DNA from: Dermacoccus abyssi
GTDB lineage: Bacteria > Actinomycetota > Actinomycetes > Actinomycetales > Dermatophilaceae
Direction: 5' to 3' (one strand)
DNA: 64,000 nt
NCBI RefSeq assembly: GCF_034541975.1
Contig: NZ_JAVYJM010000001.1
Both the position numbers and the translations under genes were made by a program. Under the pieces are notes generated by a model that was not told where the DNA came from, searched no databases, and saw nothing but the letters and a program-made list of their open reading frames with translations. Shown in pieces: positions 34,972 through 44,145 of this stretch (the stretch's first letter is position 1; each line of letters opens with the position of its first letter).

Positions 34972-36213
34972 TTACTCCCCGCCGACGCTGCGCAGGTAGC
35001 GCCCGAAGTGGGGCACGGTGAACGCGATGCGCCCGCGCTCGCCCGAGTAGACCAAGCCCTTCTTCATGAGCGAGTCCCGCGCCGGAGAGAGCGACTGCGG
35101 CTTGCGCCCCAACACCTCGGCCACCTTCGACGTCGGCACCGACTCGATGTCGTCGAGCCCGGGCGTCTCCCCGGATTCGTCCGCGGCCGCAGCCTCAGCG
35201 ATCGCCGAGGCCGCGTCGGCCATCGCACGCAGGTACTCGCGCTCCCCCGGCGTCGCACGCTCGTATCGCGAACCGAAGAACCCGACGGCGAGTTCGGCCT
35301 CGGCCTCCGGCAACGCCACCTTCACGTCGTCCGCCGTGATCGGTGACCCCGGTGCGAGATCCCACACGCACGCGCCGTACGCCTGGATGAAGTAGGGGTA
35401 GCCACCGGTCGCGGCGTACATCGCCTCGAGCGCGTCGTCGGCGAACTCGGCGTCCTCTTCCTGCGCCGGGCCCTGCAACGCGCGGAACGCCGCATCCTTC
35501 GGCAACCGGTCGATGCGCGCGTACCGGAACAAACGTTCGCTGTACGACTTCGACGCCGACAACACCGCCGGCAGATGCGGCAGCCCCGCCCCCACGACGA
35601 TGACGGGCAACGAGGCCTGACTCATCTCGTGGCACGCCGCGCACAGCGCCGAGACGTCCTCCGGGTCGAGATCCTGCATCTCGTCGATGAAGATGGCGAC
35701 GCCCTTGCCGACGTCCGCCGCGAGGCCGCCGACGTCGGTGAGCAGTTCGACGAGGTCGATCTCGATGTCACCCGAGTCGGCACGCCCCGTGACAGCCGGG
35801 GCGTCGATGCCCGGGTTCCAGCGGTCGCGCAGCTTCGCCTTCGGGTCGACGTCGCGCTGCGCGAAGCTCTTGATGACGCCGAGCACGTGATCGACGTCGT
35901 CGTCCTGCGGGTGCCCGAGTTCGCGAACCGCAGTGTGCAGCGCACTCGCGAGCGGCCGGCGCAGCCGCTGATCGGGGCGAGCTTCGAACTTGCCGGTGCC
36001 CCAGTGCGCCCGCACCGCACCCGAACGCAGCGTGTTGAGCAGCACCGTCTTGCCCACGCCGCGCAGCCCGATGAGCACGATCGAGCGCTCCGGGCGACCC
36101 TTCGCAATGCGCGCGACGACGACGTCGAACGTGCTGATCTGCTCCTCACGCCCCGCCAGCTCGGGCGGACGCTGGCCGGCGCCGGGCGCGTACGGGTTAC
36201 GAATCGGATCCAT
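34972..36213 (-). CDS. AAA ATPase of the ORC/Cdc6-like STAND-related family
   Basis: A 413-residue ATPase. After an N-terminal NPYAPGAGQRPPELAGRE leader come Walker A (GLRGVGKTVLL, about residues 50-56) and Walker B (VAIFIDEMQDL); sensor-like VIVVGAGLPHLP follows. The C-terminal 90 residues (VAEVLGRKPQSLSPARDSL, RIAFTVPHFGRYL) look like a winged helix. The family is common in actinobacteria as a solitary gene whose role is unclear; related proteins occur in defence and mobile elements. ATG 36213 is used. Neighbours are unrelated. Confidence 0.82.
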   Translation of the reverse strand: MDPIRNPYAPGAGQRPPELAGREEQISTFDVVVARIAKGRPERSIVLIGLRGVGKTVLLNTLRSGAVRAHWGTGKFEARPDQRLRRPLASALHTAVRELGHPQDDDVDHVLGVIKSFAQRDVDPKAKLRDRWNPGIDAPAVTGRADSGDIEIDLVELLTDVGGLAADVGKGVAIFIDEMQDLDPEDVSALCAACHEMSQASLPVIVVGAGLPHLPAVLSASKSYSERLFRYARIDRLPKDAAFRALQGPAQEEDAEFADDALEAMYAATGGYPYFIQAYGACVWDLAPGSPITADDVKVALPEAEAELAVGFFGSRYERATPGEREYLRAMADAASAIAEAAAADESGETPGLDDIESVPTSKVAEVLGRKPQSLSPARDSLMKKGLVYSGERGRIAFTVPHFGRYLRSVGGE

Positions 36214-36324
36214 GCCCACCACCGTATTGCGCGCTCTAGGCGAAGATTGAGATTTGCGCGGCGTGGCGGCAACCACTCGTCTGCTCGGCTCCGATCCTCC
36301 GGCTGTCGACCATTGCCGAAGCGA

Positions 36325-37047
36325 CTACTCAGGCGCGGTCTTCATCGCCGGCAGCGCGCTGTAGGCGGCACGGATGTGCGTCTCGATGCGCTGCGCGGCG
36401 TCCTCGCCGTCACCTGCTTCGAGCGCGGCGAAGATGCCCTCGTGCTGCTCGCAGAGCATGCCGCGGAAATCGGCGTACTCCCCACTGCTCAAACCTTGTT
36501 CGGCGACGAGGATCGGGGCGCGCAGCGACTCGCGCACCGCGATCGTCAGGTCCGTGACGAGGGTGTTGTCGGCCGCCCGCGCGATGGCGACGTGGAAGTC
36601 GGTGTCCAGTCGGTTGAACCTTTCGACACCAACGGCCTCCCCGCGCATCTCTGCGAGCAACGTCCGCATCGTCTCCAGCGCCTCGGGCGTCACGGACGCC
36701 GCGGCCAGCGTCGCGCTCGAACGCTCCAACGCCACACGCAACTCGACGACCTCGCGCAACCGTCCGCCCGCGAGCGCCACGTGCAGGCGCAACAACCGCG
36801 TCAGGGCGCGCGTTCGCGCCCGGATGATGCGCGTTCCGCCGGCAGCCCCGGCTCCCACGGACGACTCGACGACGCCCTGCGCCTCGAGCGCCCGGATGGC
36901 CTCACGGACCGCACCTCGCGAGACACCGAACTCCGTGGCGAGCTCACGCTCGGCGGCCAGGGTGTCGCCGATGTCGAGCGACCCGTCGAGGATGCGCTCC
37001 TCGATGTGCGCCCGAACGATGTCGAAAGCCTTCGGCTTGTTCGGCAT
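36325..37047 (-). CDS. FadR-subfamily GntR transcriptional regulator, likely LldR-type
   Basis: A 240-residue regulator. The GntR winged helix is at residues about 5-75 (GDTLAAERELATEFGVSRGA, VREAIRALEAQGVVES), and the FCD effector domain follows with metal-binding His/Asp positions (DTDFHVAIARAADN, EQHEGIFAALEAGD). It is divergent from lctP, and FadR-like palindromes lie between them, so it probably controls lactate uptake and oxidation, with lactate as effector. GGAGGGTGG precedes ATG 37047. Confidence 0.87.
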   Translation of the reverse strand: MPNKPKAFDIVRAHIEERILDGSLDIGDTLAAERELATEFGVSRGAVREAIRALEAQGVVESSVGAGAAGGTRIIRARTRALTRLLRLHVALAGGRLREVVELRVALERSSATLAAASVTPEALETMRTLLAEMRGEAVGVERFNRLDTDFHVAIARAADNTLVTDLTIAVRESLRAPILVAEQGLSSGEYADFRGMLCEQHEGIFAALEAGDGEDAAQRIETHIRAAYSALPAMKTAPE

Positions 37048-37154
37048 GGGCCACCCTCCTCGATGTTCGCCACATCCTAGGGCGACTTACCGATTACCTC
37101 CGTCGTCGAGGCACTCCGCGACCGCGAGCACAGGCCGCCCATCGACACGCTCGA

Positions 37155-37169
37155 AATGGTCAAACCATT
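37155..37169. promoter_or_regulatory. FadR/LldR-type operator AATGGTCAAACCATT
   Basis: A 15-bp palindrome with the TGGT-N3-ACCA core of FadR-subfamily sites, in the regulator-lctP gap. A weaker AGGTCTGACT half-match lies at 37203-37212, near the lctP promoter region. Confidence 0.65.
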
Positions 37170-37268
37170 GACGTAGATCACATTCGCCTCTACATTCGTC
37201 AAAAGGTCTGACTAATAAGTGCAGGCCCCTCTCGCCTGCGTGGCGCCTCCTGAAACGGCTGAACTCCC

Positions 37269-38945
37269 ATGAGCTACACCCCTGACCTCGCGCCCCTCGG
37301 GTCGCTGTGGGGCTCCGCGCTCGTCGCGACGTTGCCCCTGCTCACCGTCTTCCTCACGCTCGGCGTGCTGCGCTGGAAGGCCTACCAGGCGGGCCTCGCC
37401 GGCCTGGCCGTCGCGCTCGTCGTCGCCATCGCCGCGTACGGGATGCCCGCGAAGCTCGCCTTCCTCTCCGCGAGCCAGGGCGCCGTCTACGGCCTCTTCC
37501 CCATCGTGTGGATCGTCTTCGCGGCGATCATGCTCTACCAGGTCACCGTCATCAGCGGCCGGTTCAAGGATCTGGCGGCCGTCTTCGACATCCTCAGCGA
37601 TGACCCGCGCATCCAAGCCATGCTCATCGCCTTCTGCTTCGGCGGCCTGCTCGAGGCCCTCGCCGGGTTCGGCGCTCCGGTCGCCATCACCGGCGTCATG
37701 CTCGTGGCCGCAGGCTTCTCCGCGCTGCGCGCCGCGACGGTCGTCCTCGTCGCCAACACGGCGCCCGTCGCGTTCGGCGCCATCGCCATCCCGATCATCA
37801 CCGCGGGTGACCTGACGAAGATCCCCTACCAGGAGATCGGCGCCTACGTCGGGCACCAAACGCCGGTCATCGCCGTCTTCGTGCCGCTGTTCCTCCTCAT
37901 CCTCGCCGACGGCCGCCGCGGCGTCAGGGACGCGTGGCCCATCGCTCTCGTCACGGGCATCGCGTTCGCGGTTGCCCAGTGGATCTGCGCGTCGTACGTC
38001 TCGGTCGAACTCACCGACATCGCCGCCTCGCTCGTCGGCCTCGCCGCCGCCGTCGCGTTCCTTCGCGTGTGGAAGCCCAAGGGCACCGCGGAGGCCACGG
38101 CTCGCCTCACCGCCGAGCGCGAGGAGGAGCGCGCCAAGCTCCCCGCCGACGCGCAGACCGTCGAGGCTCCCAACGCGGAGCCGGTCGGGCGCATGACCGC
38201 CGGCCGACTCTTCATGGCGCTCTTCCCCTACCTGCTCGTCATCGCGGTCTTCTCCGCGGCGAAGCTCGTGAAGCCGCTCAGCGACTTCCTCGCGAGCACC
38301 GACCTCAAGATCCACTGGCCCGGCCTCGACGGCCACATCCTCACCGCGGCAGGCAAGGTCTCCGGCACGACGATCTACAAGTTCCAGTGGCTCTCGAGCC
38401 CGGGCACACTGCTCATCCTGACGATGATCGTCGTCGCGATCGTCTACCGCGTCGGACCGGGCAAGGTGGTCAAGGAGATGGGCAAAACGCTGCACCAGCT
38501 GCGCTTCTCGGCCCTGACGATCGCCGCCGTGCTCGCCCTGGCCTACGTCATGAACCAGTCGGGCCAGACCATCACCATCGGCTCGTGGGCCGCCGGCACC
38601 GGCGCGGCGTTCGCCTTCCTCTCGCCGATTCTCGGATGGCTCGGCACCGCCGTCACCGGCTCCGACACGAGCGCCAACGCCCTCTTCGCCACACTGCAGC
38701 AGACCGCTGCCCAGAAGGCGGGCATCGACCCGACGCTCCTCGTCGCAGCGAACACGACCGGTGGCGTCGTCGGCAAGCTCGTCTCCCCGCAGAACCTCAC
38801 GATCGCGGCCACTGCGGTGGGCCTCGTCGGCCATGAGTCGGCCATCCTCCGTAAGGTGATCTGGTGGAGCCTCGGCATGCTCGCGGCGCTGTGTCTCATC
38901 GTCGGCCTACAATCGACCCCGGTGCTTTCCTGGATGCTCCCGTGA
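37269..38945 (+). CDS. lctP: L-lactate permease
   Basis: A 558-residue LctP-family proton symporter with about 13-14 helices. Family segments include QGAVYGLFPIVWIVFAAIML, LEALAGFGAPVAITG (conserved GFGAP), and the C-terminal GSDTSANALFATLQQTAA and ANTTGGVVGKLVSPQNL. The length matches the family. It is followed by lutABC 20 bases on, so uptake and oxidation of lactate are coupled in one operon. The start is ATG 37269. Confidence 0.93.
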   Translation: MSYTPDLAPLGSLWGSALVATLPLLTVFLTLGVLRWKAYQAGLAGLAVALVVAIAAYGMPAKLAFLSASQGAVYGLFPIVWIVFAAIMLYQVTVISGRFKDLAAVFDILSDDPRIQAMLIAFCFGGLLEALAGFGAPVAITGVMLVAAGFSALRAATVVLVANTAPVAFGAIAIPIITAGDLTKIPYQEIGAYVGHQTPVIAVFVPLFLLILADGRRGVRDAWPIALVTGIAFAVAQWICASYVSVELTDIAASLVGLAAAVAFLRVWKPKGTAEATARLTAEREEERAKLPADAQTVEAPNAEPVGRMTAGRLFMALFPYLLVIAVFSAAKLVKPLSDFLASTDLKIHWPGLDGHILTAAGKVSGTTIYKFQWLSSPGTLLILTMIVVAIVYRVGPGKVVKEMGKTLHQLRFSALTIAAVLALAYVMNQSGQTITIGSWAAGTGAAFAFLSPILGWLGTAVTGSDTSANALFATLQQTAAQKAGIDPTLLVAANTTGGVVGKLVSPQNLTIAATAVGLVGHESAILRKVIWWSLGMLAALCLIVGLQSTPVLSWMLP

Positions 38946-38965
38946 CCTCCCACCAAGGAGACGTG

Positions 38966-39769
38966 ATGACCACGAACGACCTACCCGGCGCGGGCAAACG
39001 CGTCGCCCTCTTCGCCACCTGCGTCAACGACGTGATGTTCCCCGAGACGCCGAAGGCCGTCGTCCGGCTGCTCGAACGGCTCGGATGCGAGGTGGACTTC
39101 CCTCCGGCGCAGACGTGCTGTGGGCAGATGTTCACCAACACCGGCTACTTCGACGAGGCGATGCCGAGCATCCGCACCTACCTCGACGCGTTCGAGCCCT
39201 ACGACTACATCGTGGCGCCGTCGGGTTCGTGCGTGGGCAGCATTCGCGACCAGCACCCGATGCTGGCGCAGCGCTACGGTGACGCCGAGCTCGCAGCGCG
39301 CGTCGCGGCCACGTCGGCCAAGACGTACGACCTCACCGAACTCATCGTCGACGTCCTCGGCGTCACGGACGTCGGCGCGTACTTCCCGCACCGCGTCACC
39401 TACCACCCCACGTGCCACTCGCTGCGCATCACGAAGGTGGGGGATCGCCCGTACGAGTTGCTGCGCAACGTGAAGGGCATCGAACTCGTCACGCTGCCCG
39501 ACGCCGACCGCTGCTGCGGGTTCGGTGGAACGTTCAGCGTGAAGAACCCGGATGTGTCGACGGCGATGACGGCCGACAAGGCCCGCCATGTCGCCGACAC
39601 CGATGCCGAGTACGTCGTCATGGGCGACAACTCGTGCCTCATGAACGTGCAGGGAATGCTGTCCCGTCAGCGATCACAGGTGCGAGGAATCCACCTCGCC
39701 GAACTGCTCGCGCACAGCGAGGAAGACTTCGCCGCCGCCGAACCCGACGTGGAAGGAGCCCTGTCATGA
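38966..39769 (+). CDS. lutA: Lactate utilisation protein LutA (Fe-S oxidoreductase subunit)
   Basis: A 267-residue protein with two CCG domains, the cofactor-binding cysteine units of LutA and GlpC-like proteins: CCGQMFTNTGYF and CCGFGGTFSVKNP. It is one part of the LutABC complex that oxidises L-lactate to pyruvate. ATG 38966 follows AAGGAG. Its TGA overlaps the ATG of lutB by four bases (ATGA). Confidence 0.92.
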   Translation: MTTNDLPGAGKRVALFATCVNDVMFPETPKAVVRLLERLGCEVDFPPAQTCCGQMFTNTGYFDEAMPSIRTYLDAFEPYDYIVAPSGSCVGSIRDQHPMLAQRYGDAELAARVAATSAKTYDLTELIVDVLGVTDVGAYFPHRVTYHPTCHSLRITKVGDRPYELLRNVKGIELVTLPDADRCCGFGGTFSVKNPDVSTAMTADKARHVADTDAEYVVMGDNSCLMNVQGMLSRQRSQVRGIHLAELLAHSEEDFAAAEPDVEGALS

Positions 39770-41268
39770 CCCGCCTGACGCCCGCGCCGCCCGCCGGCGA
39801 ACTCATCGACTCACCCCCGTTCCCCAAGGCCGCGCCGGTGCAGCTCGCAAATCCGGTGCAGCGCAAGAACCTCCATCACGCCATGACGACGATCCGCACC
39901 AAGCGCGCGAACGTCGTCGCGGAGAAGGCCGACTGGGAGGCGATGCGCGTCGCCGGCGCGCAGATCAAGGACCGCACGCTGCGTCACCTCGACGAGTACC
40001 TCGTGCAGCTCGAGGAGTCGTTGCAGCGCAACGGTGTCCACGTCCACTGGGCGACGGACGCGGACGACGCGAACCGCATCGTCCGCGAGATCGTCGACGA
40101 GCGACTCGCGCGCGAGGACGCCGTCGCCGCGCCCCGTGAGGTCGTCAAGGTCAAGTCGATGGCCACGCAGGAGATCGAACTCAACGAGGCCCTCGAGGAC
40201 GCCGGCATCGCGGCGTGGGAGACGGACCTCGCCGAGCTCATCGTGCAACTGGGCCACGATCGCCCGACGCACTTCCTCGTACCCGCCATCCACCGCAACC
40301 GCGCCGAGGTACGCGAGATCTTCCTCGAGGAGATGGGCCGCTACGGCAAGGGCGCTCCCGCGGATCTCGACACCGAACCAGTGCATCTCGCAGGGGCGGC
40401 ACGCGCGCACCTGCGCGAGAAGTTTTTGCGCGCGAAGGTGGCGGTGAGTGGAGCCAACTTCGCCGTCGCTGAGACGGGGACGCTCGCCGTCGTCGAGTCG
40501 GAGGGCAACGGGCGCATGTGCCTGACGCTCGCCGACACCCTCGTCTCGATCGTCGGCATCGAGAAGATCCTGCCGACGTTCGCCGACCTCGAGGTGTTTC
40601 TCCAGCTCCTGCCACGCAGTTCGACGGCGGAGCGGATGAACCCGTACACGTCGCTGTGGAGCGGCCCCGCCGAGGGCGACGGCCCGCAGGAGATGCACGT
40701 CGTCCTCCTCGACAACGGGCGCACCGACGTCCTCGCCGACGAGGTCGGCCGCGACGCGCTGCGCTGCATCCGCTGCTCGGCGTGCCTCAACGTCTGCCCC
40801 GTGTACGAGAAGGTCGGCGGCAACGCGTACGGCTCGGTCTACCCCGGCCCCATCGGTGCCGTCCTGACGCCGGCGCTGCGTGGCACCTCGTCCCCGATCG
40901 ACCGGTCGCTACCGTTCGCCTCGAGCCTGTGCGGCGCGTGCAACGACGTGTGCCCCGTCAAGATCCCGCTCGCGGAACTGCTCGTGCACCAGCGCAACCG
41001 CGTCGTCGAGGCGAAGAAGAAGGACACGATGCCGCACGCCGAGGCCGCCATGATGGCGAGTGCGTCGTGGATGATGGCCGACCACCGTCGCTGGTCGATG
41101 GCGACGAAGTCGTCCGGGCTCGCGGGGCGGCTGCTCGGGCGGCGTATGGAGTCGTTCGGGCCCCTGCCTCCGCCGCTGTCGCGGTGGACGAACGCGCGTG
41201 ACGTGAAGATGATGCCGACCGAGTCGTTCCGCGACTGGTGGGCCCGCGAACGAGGGGGCAAGCGATGA
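39766..41268 (+). CDS. lutB: Lactate utilisation protein LutB (iron-sulfur protein)
   Basis: A 500-residue protein. The N-terminal LUD domain includes FLRAKVAVSGANFAVAETG; two ferredoxin-like 4Fe-4S clusters follow, CIRCSACLNVCPVYEKVGG and CGACNDVCPVKIP. The C-terminal MPHAEAAMMASASW and the FGPLPPPLSRWT end are family-typical. AAGGAG precedes ATG 39766, which overlaps lutA; the stop overlaps lutC (ATGA). The protein passes electrons within LutABC. Confidence 0.92.
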   Translation: MTRLTPAPPAGELIDSPPFPKAAPVQLANPVQRKNLHHAMTTIRTKRANVVAEKADWEAMRVAGAQIKDRTLRHLDEYLVQLEESLQRNGVHVHWATDADDANRIVREIVDERLAREDAVAAPREVVKVKSMATQEIELNEALEDAGIAAWETDLAELIVQLGHDRPTHFLVPAIHRNRAEVREIFLEEMGRYGKGAPADLDTEPVHLAGAARAHLREKFLRAKVAVSGANFAVAETGTLAVVESEGNGRMCLTLADTLVSIVGIEKILPTFADLEVFLQLLPRSSTAERMNPYTSLWSGPAEGDGPQEMHVVLLDNGRTDVLADEVGRDALRCIRCSACLNVCPVYEKVGGNAYGSVYPGPIGAVLTPALRGTSSPIDRSLPFASSLCGACNDVCPVKIPLAELLVHQRNRVVEAKKKDTMPHAEAAMMASASWMMADHRRWSMATKSSGLAGRLLGRRMESFGPLPPPLSRWTNARDVKMMPTESFRDWWARERGGKR

Positions 41269-41903
41269 GCAGCCGTGACGTCGTGTTGGCTCGGGTGCGC
41301 GAGGCGCTCTCCGACGTCTCGGGCGCGGCCGACGAGGCTCCGGTCGAGTGGACCTACGGAGCCCCGACGGCGATGGACGAGCCGGTGCTCGACCGTTTCG
41401 TCGAGCGCGTCGAGGATTACCGCGCCGTCGTCGAGCGCTGCGGGGCCGACGAGGTTCCGGCGCGTGTTGCTGCGGCGCTCGCCCACTACGGCGCGACGTC
41501 GCTCGTCCGCCCGCCCGGGCTCGACGACGCGTGGCTGACGCAACTCGACGGCGTCGAGGTGATCGAGGATTCTGCTCTCACACCGCTGCAACTCAACGAG
41601 ATCGACGCTGTGGTCACCGCGTGCGCGGTGGGCGTCGCGGAGACGGGCACCATCGTGCTCGACCACGCCGACGACCAGGGCCGGCGTGCGCTGTCCCTGG
41701 TGCCGGACATCCACGTCTGCGTCGTTGCCGCGGATCAGGTGGTCTCCGACGTGCCCGAGGCGATCACGCGCCTGGGAGACGCAGCGACGTCACATCGCCC
41801 GATGACGTTCATCTCAGGCCCGAGCGCGACGAGCGACATCGAGCTCTCCCGTGTCGAAGGCGTGCACGGCCCGAGGACACTGCACGTCATCGTCACGGAG
41901 TAG
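41265..41903 (+). CDS. lutC: Lactate utilisation protein LutC (LUD domain)
   Basis: A 212-residue LUD-domain protein: DAVVTACAVGVAETGTIVLD, PDIHVCVVAADQVV and FISGPSATSDIELSRVEGVHGP are the conserved blocks. It is the third LutABC subunit. ATG 41265 lies in the lutB stop. The TAG stop is the first three bases of a 23-bp hairpin terminator. Confidence 0.92.
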   Translation: MSSRDVVLARVREALSDVSGAADEAPVEWTYGAPTAMDEPVLDRFVERVEDYRAVVERCGADEVPARVAAALAHYGATSLVRPPGLDDAWLTQLDGVEVIEDSALTPLQLNEIDAVVTACAVGVAETGTIVLDHADDQGRRALSLVPDIHVCVVAADQVVSDVPEAITRLGDAATSHRPMTFISGPSATSDIELSRVEGVHGPRTLHVIVTE

Positions 41904-41958
41904 CTGATTCTGTAGACGTTGCGCGTCACATAGCGCGCGCAACGTCTACAGAATCAGC
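41903..41958. terminator. Bidirectional terminator, perfect 23-bp hairpin between lutC and pdxY
   Basis: Arms 41903-41925 and 41936-41958 (GCTGATTCTGTAGACGTTGC...) are exact complements around a 10-base loop. It overlaps the ends of both converging genes. Confidence 0.85.
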
Positions 41959-42811
41959 GCAACCGGGTGACTTCGAACTCGCTCGCGGGGTGCGCGATGG
42001 CCTCCTGCGCCTCGATGAGGAGGATCTCGCCCGAGCCTGCGGCGTGCGTGCGCTCCATGACGTCGTAGATCGACGACGCCGTGGCCGCGAGTGCCTCGGC
42101 CGGCGTGGACGTCATGTAGCGCGCGAGGAAGATGGCGGCCGTCGCGTCGCCGGAGCCCGAGACGTACATGGGCAGCAGCGGCGTCGTGACGATCCAGGCA
42201 CCCTCGGCGTCGACGACGGCCATCTGGACGGAGTCGGCCGGCGTCTCGTCGGTCTGCACCGACGTCACGAGGACGACCTGCGGCCCCTTGGCACGCAACG
42301 CGTCGGCGGCGGCGAGCAGGTCGGCGACGCTCGAGACGCTCTGACCGACGAGGAACTCGAGCTCGAACTGATTGGGCGTCAGGATGTCTGCGGCCGGCAC
42401 GACGACGTCGCGCATGAACTCCGGGATGCCCTCGCGCACGTAGAAGCCCCGGCCGACGTCACCCATGACGGGGTCGGCGCAGTAGAGGGCCTTCGGGTTG
42501 GCGGCCTTGACGCGGGCAACGGCGTCGAGGATGACCTCACCGACCTTCTCGCCACCCTGGTAGCCCGAGAGCACCGCGTCGCAGCGGTCGAGGACGCCGC
42601 GCTCCTCGATGCCGGTGATGACGTCGCGCACCGTTTCCGGTTCGAACACCGGGCCGCGCCACTCGCCGTATCCCGTGTGGTTGGAGAAGTGCACCGTGTA
42701 CACCGGCCACACCTCGTGCCCGAGTCGCTGCAGCGGGAAGACTGCGGACGAGTTTCCGGCATGGCCGTAGGCCACCGACGACTGGATCGACAGGATGTTC
42801 ACGTCCGCCAC
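41954..42811 (-). CDS. pdxY: Pyridoxal kinase PdxY
   Basis: A 285-residue ribokinase-fold kinase that phosphorylates pyridoxal to pyridoxal phosphate (salvage). Characteristic pieces are ILSIQSSVAYGHAGNSSAVF at the start, the YCADPVMGD motif, DILTPNQFELEFL, and the anion-hole GSGDATAAIF with the catalytic Asp. GTG 42811 starts the gene with GGGTGGCGG; no ATG fits. It is unrelated to the lactate operon that converges on it. Confidence 0.92.
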   Translation of the reverse strand: MADVNILSIQSSVAYGHAGNSSAVFPLQRLGHEVWPVYTVHFSNHTGYGEWRGPVFEPETVRDVITGIEERGVLDRCDAVLSGYQGGEKVGEVILDAVARVKAANPKALYCADPVMGDVGRGFYVREGIPEFMRDVVVPAADILTPNQFELEFLVGQSVSSVADLLAAADALRAKGPQVVLVTSVQTDETPADSVQMAVVDAEGAWIVTTPLLPMYVSGSGDATAAIFLARYMTSTPAEALAATASSIYDVMERTHAAGSGEILLIEAQEAIAHPASEFEVTRLR

Positions 42812-43046
42812 CCTAAATCGGAAGCCGTTCGTCGACGACGCGCCACGGGGCTCAGGCAGTAATCAGCCACGACCGGAAGGTGCCACCTTCAAACCAGCAC
42901 CACAAACTACGAGACGACAGGAGGGCCGCGCCCCGGGCCACCTTGGTCATCAACAGCTGGCGATCCCCCGGACGAGCGCAAAGCCGCAGTGGCCACCCAG
43001 AGGCGGGTCGCGCGTGAGAACCGGAACTACACGTTGCCACGAACTT

Positions 43047-43541
43047 TTACGCGCACTGCTTCGCAGAGCCCTCTCTCACGAACCGACGAAACAAACTGAA
43101 CGCAGAGGTCACAGGCCGAAGAATCCGAACCGCGCCCCTCTTGATTCGCGCAGCAAACTTCTCACTTTCCATCTCTTCTTTACGCTGCGCATAGTAGATT
43201 GGAATTTTTACCTTGATCGCCTCAGTGCACCGCTCTTCTGCGGGCCGATAAATTGACTTGGTAAATAGGTCGCCCACCCAGAGCGCTGCCACCAGACATA
43301 CCGGTCCAACAAACACACCCCACTGCGGGAGCGCACTTTCGACCTCGGAAGCGAAGACCAAGGTGGCCCCCAGCAGTAGCACCATCCAAACAGCCGATCG
43401 CTCAGAACGCTCCTCGAACTTGACTTTCACATCTTCAGGTATCCATGCGAGCCTATCTGGTTTTGCACCCCTCCCTCGGGAAAACATTGTTCCTTTGGGA
43501 ATTGCTTGATCAACCATCTCCGGCGCAATCTTTTTCGACAC
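43047..43541 (-). CDS. Membrane protein of unknown function in an AT-richer cassette
   Basis: A 164-residue protein with an N-terminal cytoplasmic segment (KPDRLAWIPEDVKVKFEERS), two membrane helices (AVWMVLLLGATLVFASEV and WGVFVGPVCLVAALWVGDLF) and a basic C-terminal half. Base composition drops to about 50 percent G+C here, far below the neighbours, and codon use includes many A/T third positions, a sign of transfer. GTG 43541 lies six bases after the stop of a 49-residue membrane peptide gene. No family recognised. Confidence 0.6.
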   Translation of the reverse strand: MSKKIAPEMVDQAIPKGTMFSRGRGAKPDRLAWIPEDVKVKFEERSERSAVWMVLLLGATLVFASEVESALPQWGVFVGPVCLVAALWVGDLFTKSIYRPAEERCTEAIKVKIPIYYAQRKEEMESEKFAARIKRGAVRILRPVTSAFSLFRRFVREGSAKQCA

Positions 43542-43547
43542 CCTCGG

Positions 43548-43697
43548 TCATGCCCAGATCTCAGCCACATCCAATTGACTCCGCATAGCAGTCGCCACCA
43601 TGACTATGAACGCACCCAAGACTCCCACGACTCGCCATCCCTTCACGTTTTCTGAGCCCACTTCCTCAACGCAACCAAGGTATCTGAAGAAGTCCAC
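43548..43697 (-). CDS. Possible 49-residue membrane peptide
   Basis: On the minus strand GTG 43697 opens a frame encoding VDFFRYLGCVEEVGSENVKG, then WRVVGVLGAFIVMVATAMR and SQLDVAEIWA, ending at TGA 43548. The middle is a clear single membrane helix. It shares low G+C with the 164-residue gene, six bases downstream. No ribosome site is obvious before the GTG, so the start, and the gene, are tentative. Confidence 0.4.
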   Translation of the reverse strand: MDFFRYLGCVEEVGSENVKGWRVVGVLGAFIVMVATAMRSQLDVAEIWA

Positions 43698-43814
43698 TTA
43701 GTTGGCAAGAAGTTTGCCTCGCACGAAGAAGACCTCCACCATCGCTCCCAGGGCGTTAATTCTGCGCAGCGGTCGCCCCTGCCGATGACGGCGCGAACAT
43801 GGCATGGTGGAGGC

Positions 43815-44132
43815 ATGAACACGGTTAACCCCAAGGACATCGCTGACGACGCCGTCGTTCTCGACGTGCGCGAGCAGGACGAGTACGACGCCGGTCACGC
43901 GCCGCGCGCCATCCACATCCCCCTCGGTGACCTGCCGAACCGCCTGAACGAGCTGCCCGAGGTGGACGGCGACCTCCCGGTCGTGTGCCGCAGTGGCGCG
44001 CGCAGCGGCCGCGCCGTCGAGTGGCTCACCGGCCAGGGCCGCGCCGTCGCCAATGTCGAGGGCGGCATGAAGCAGTGGAACGCCGAAGGCAAGACGATCG
44101 TCTCCGATTCCGGGGACGCCAGCATCATCTGA
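43815..44132 (+). CDS. Rhodanese-like domain protein
   Basis: A 105-residue single-domain rhodanese. VVLDVREQDEYDAGHAPRAI and HIPLGDLPNRLNELP precede the active-site loop VVCRSGARSGRAVEWL with the catalytic Cys. Such proteins carry sulfane sulfur or act in thiol detoxification. ATG 43815 follows TGGAGG. No partner gene suggests a specific role. Confidence 0.87.
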   Translation: MNTVNPKDIADDAVVLDVREQDEYDAGHAPRAIHIPLGDLPNRLNELPEVDGDLPVVCRSGARSGRAVEWLTGQGRAVANVEGGMKQWNAEGKTIVSDSGDASII

Positions 44133-44145
44133 GCCCTGACGAACC

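Noticed and set aside
42795..43256. A plus-strand frame of about 153 codons through the region after pdxY
   Set aside because: It overlaps the minus-strand membrane protein gene, has no ribosome site, and its translation lacks any protein-like pattern.
43643..43840. A minus-strand frame across the rhodanese promoter region
   Set aside because: It overlaps both the candidate 49-residue peptide and the rhodanese start, and its residues show no domain-like pattern.
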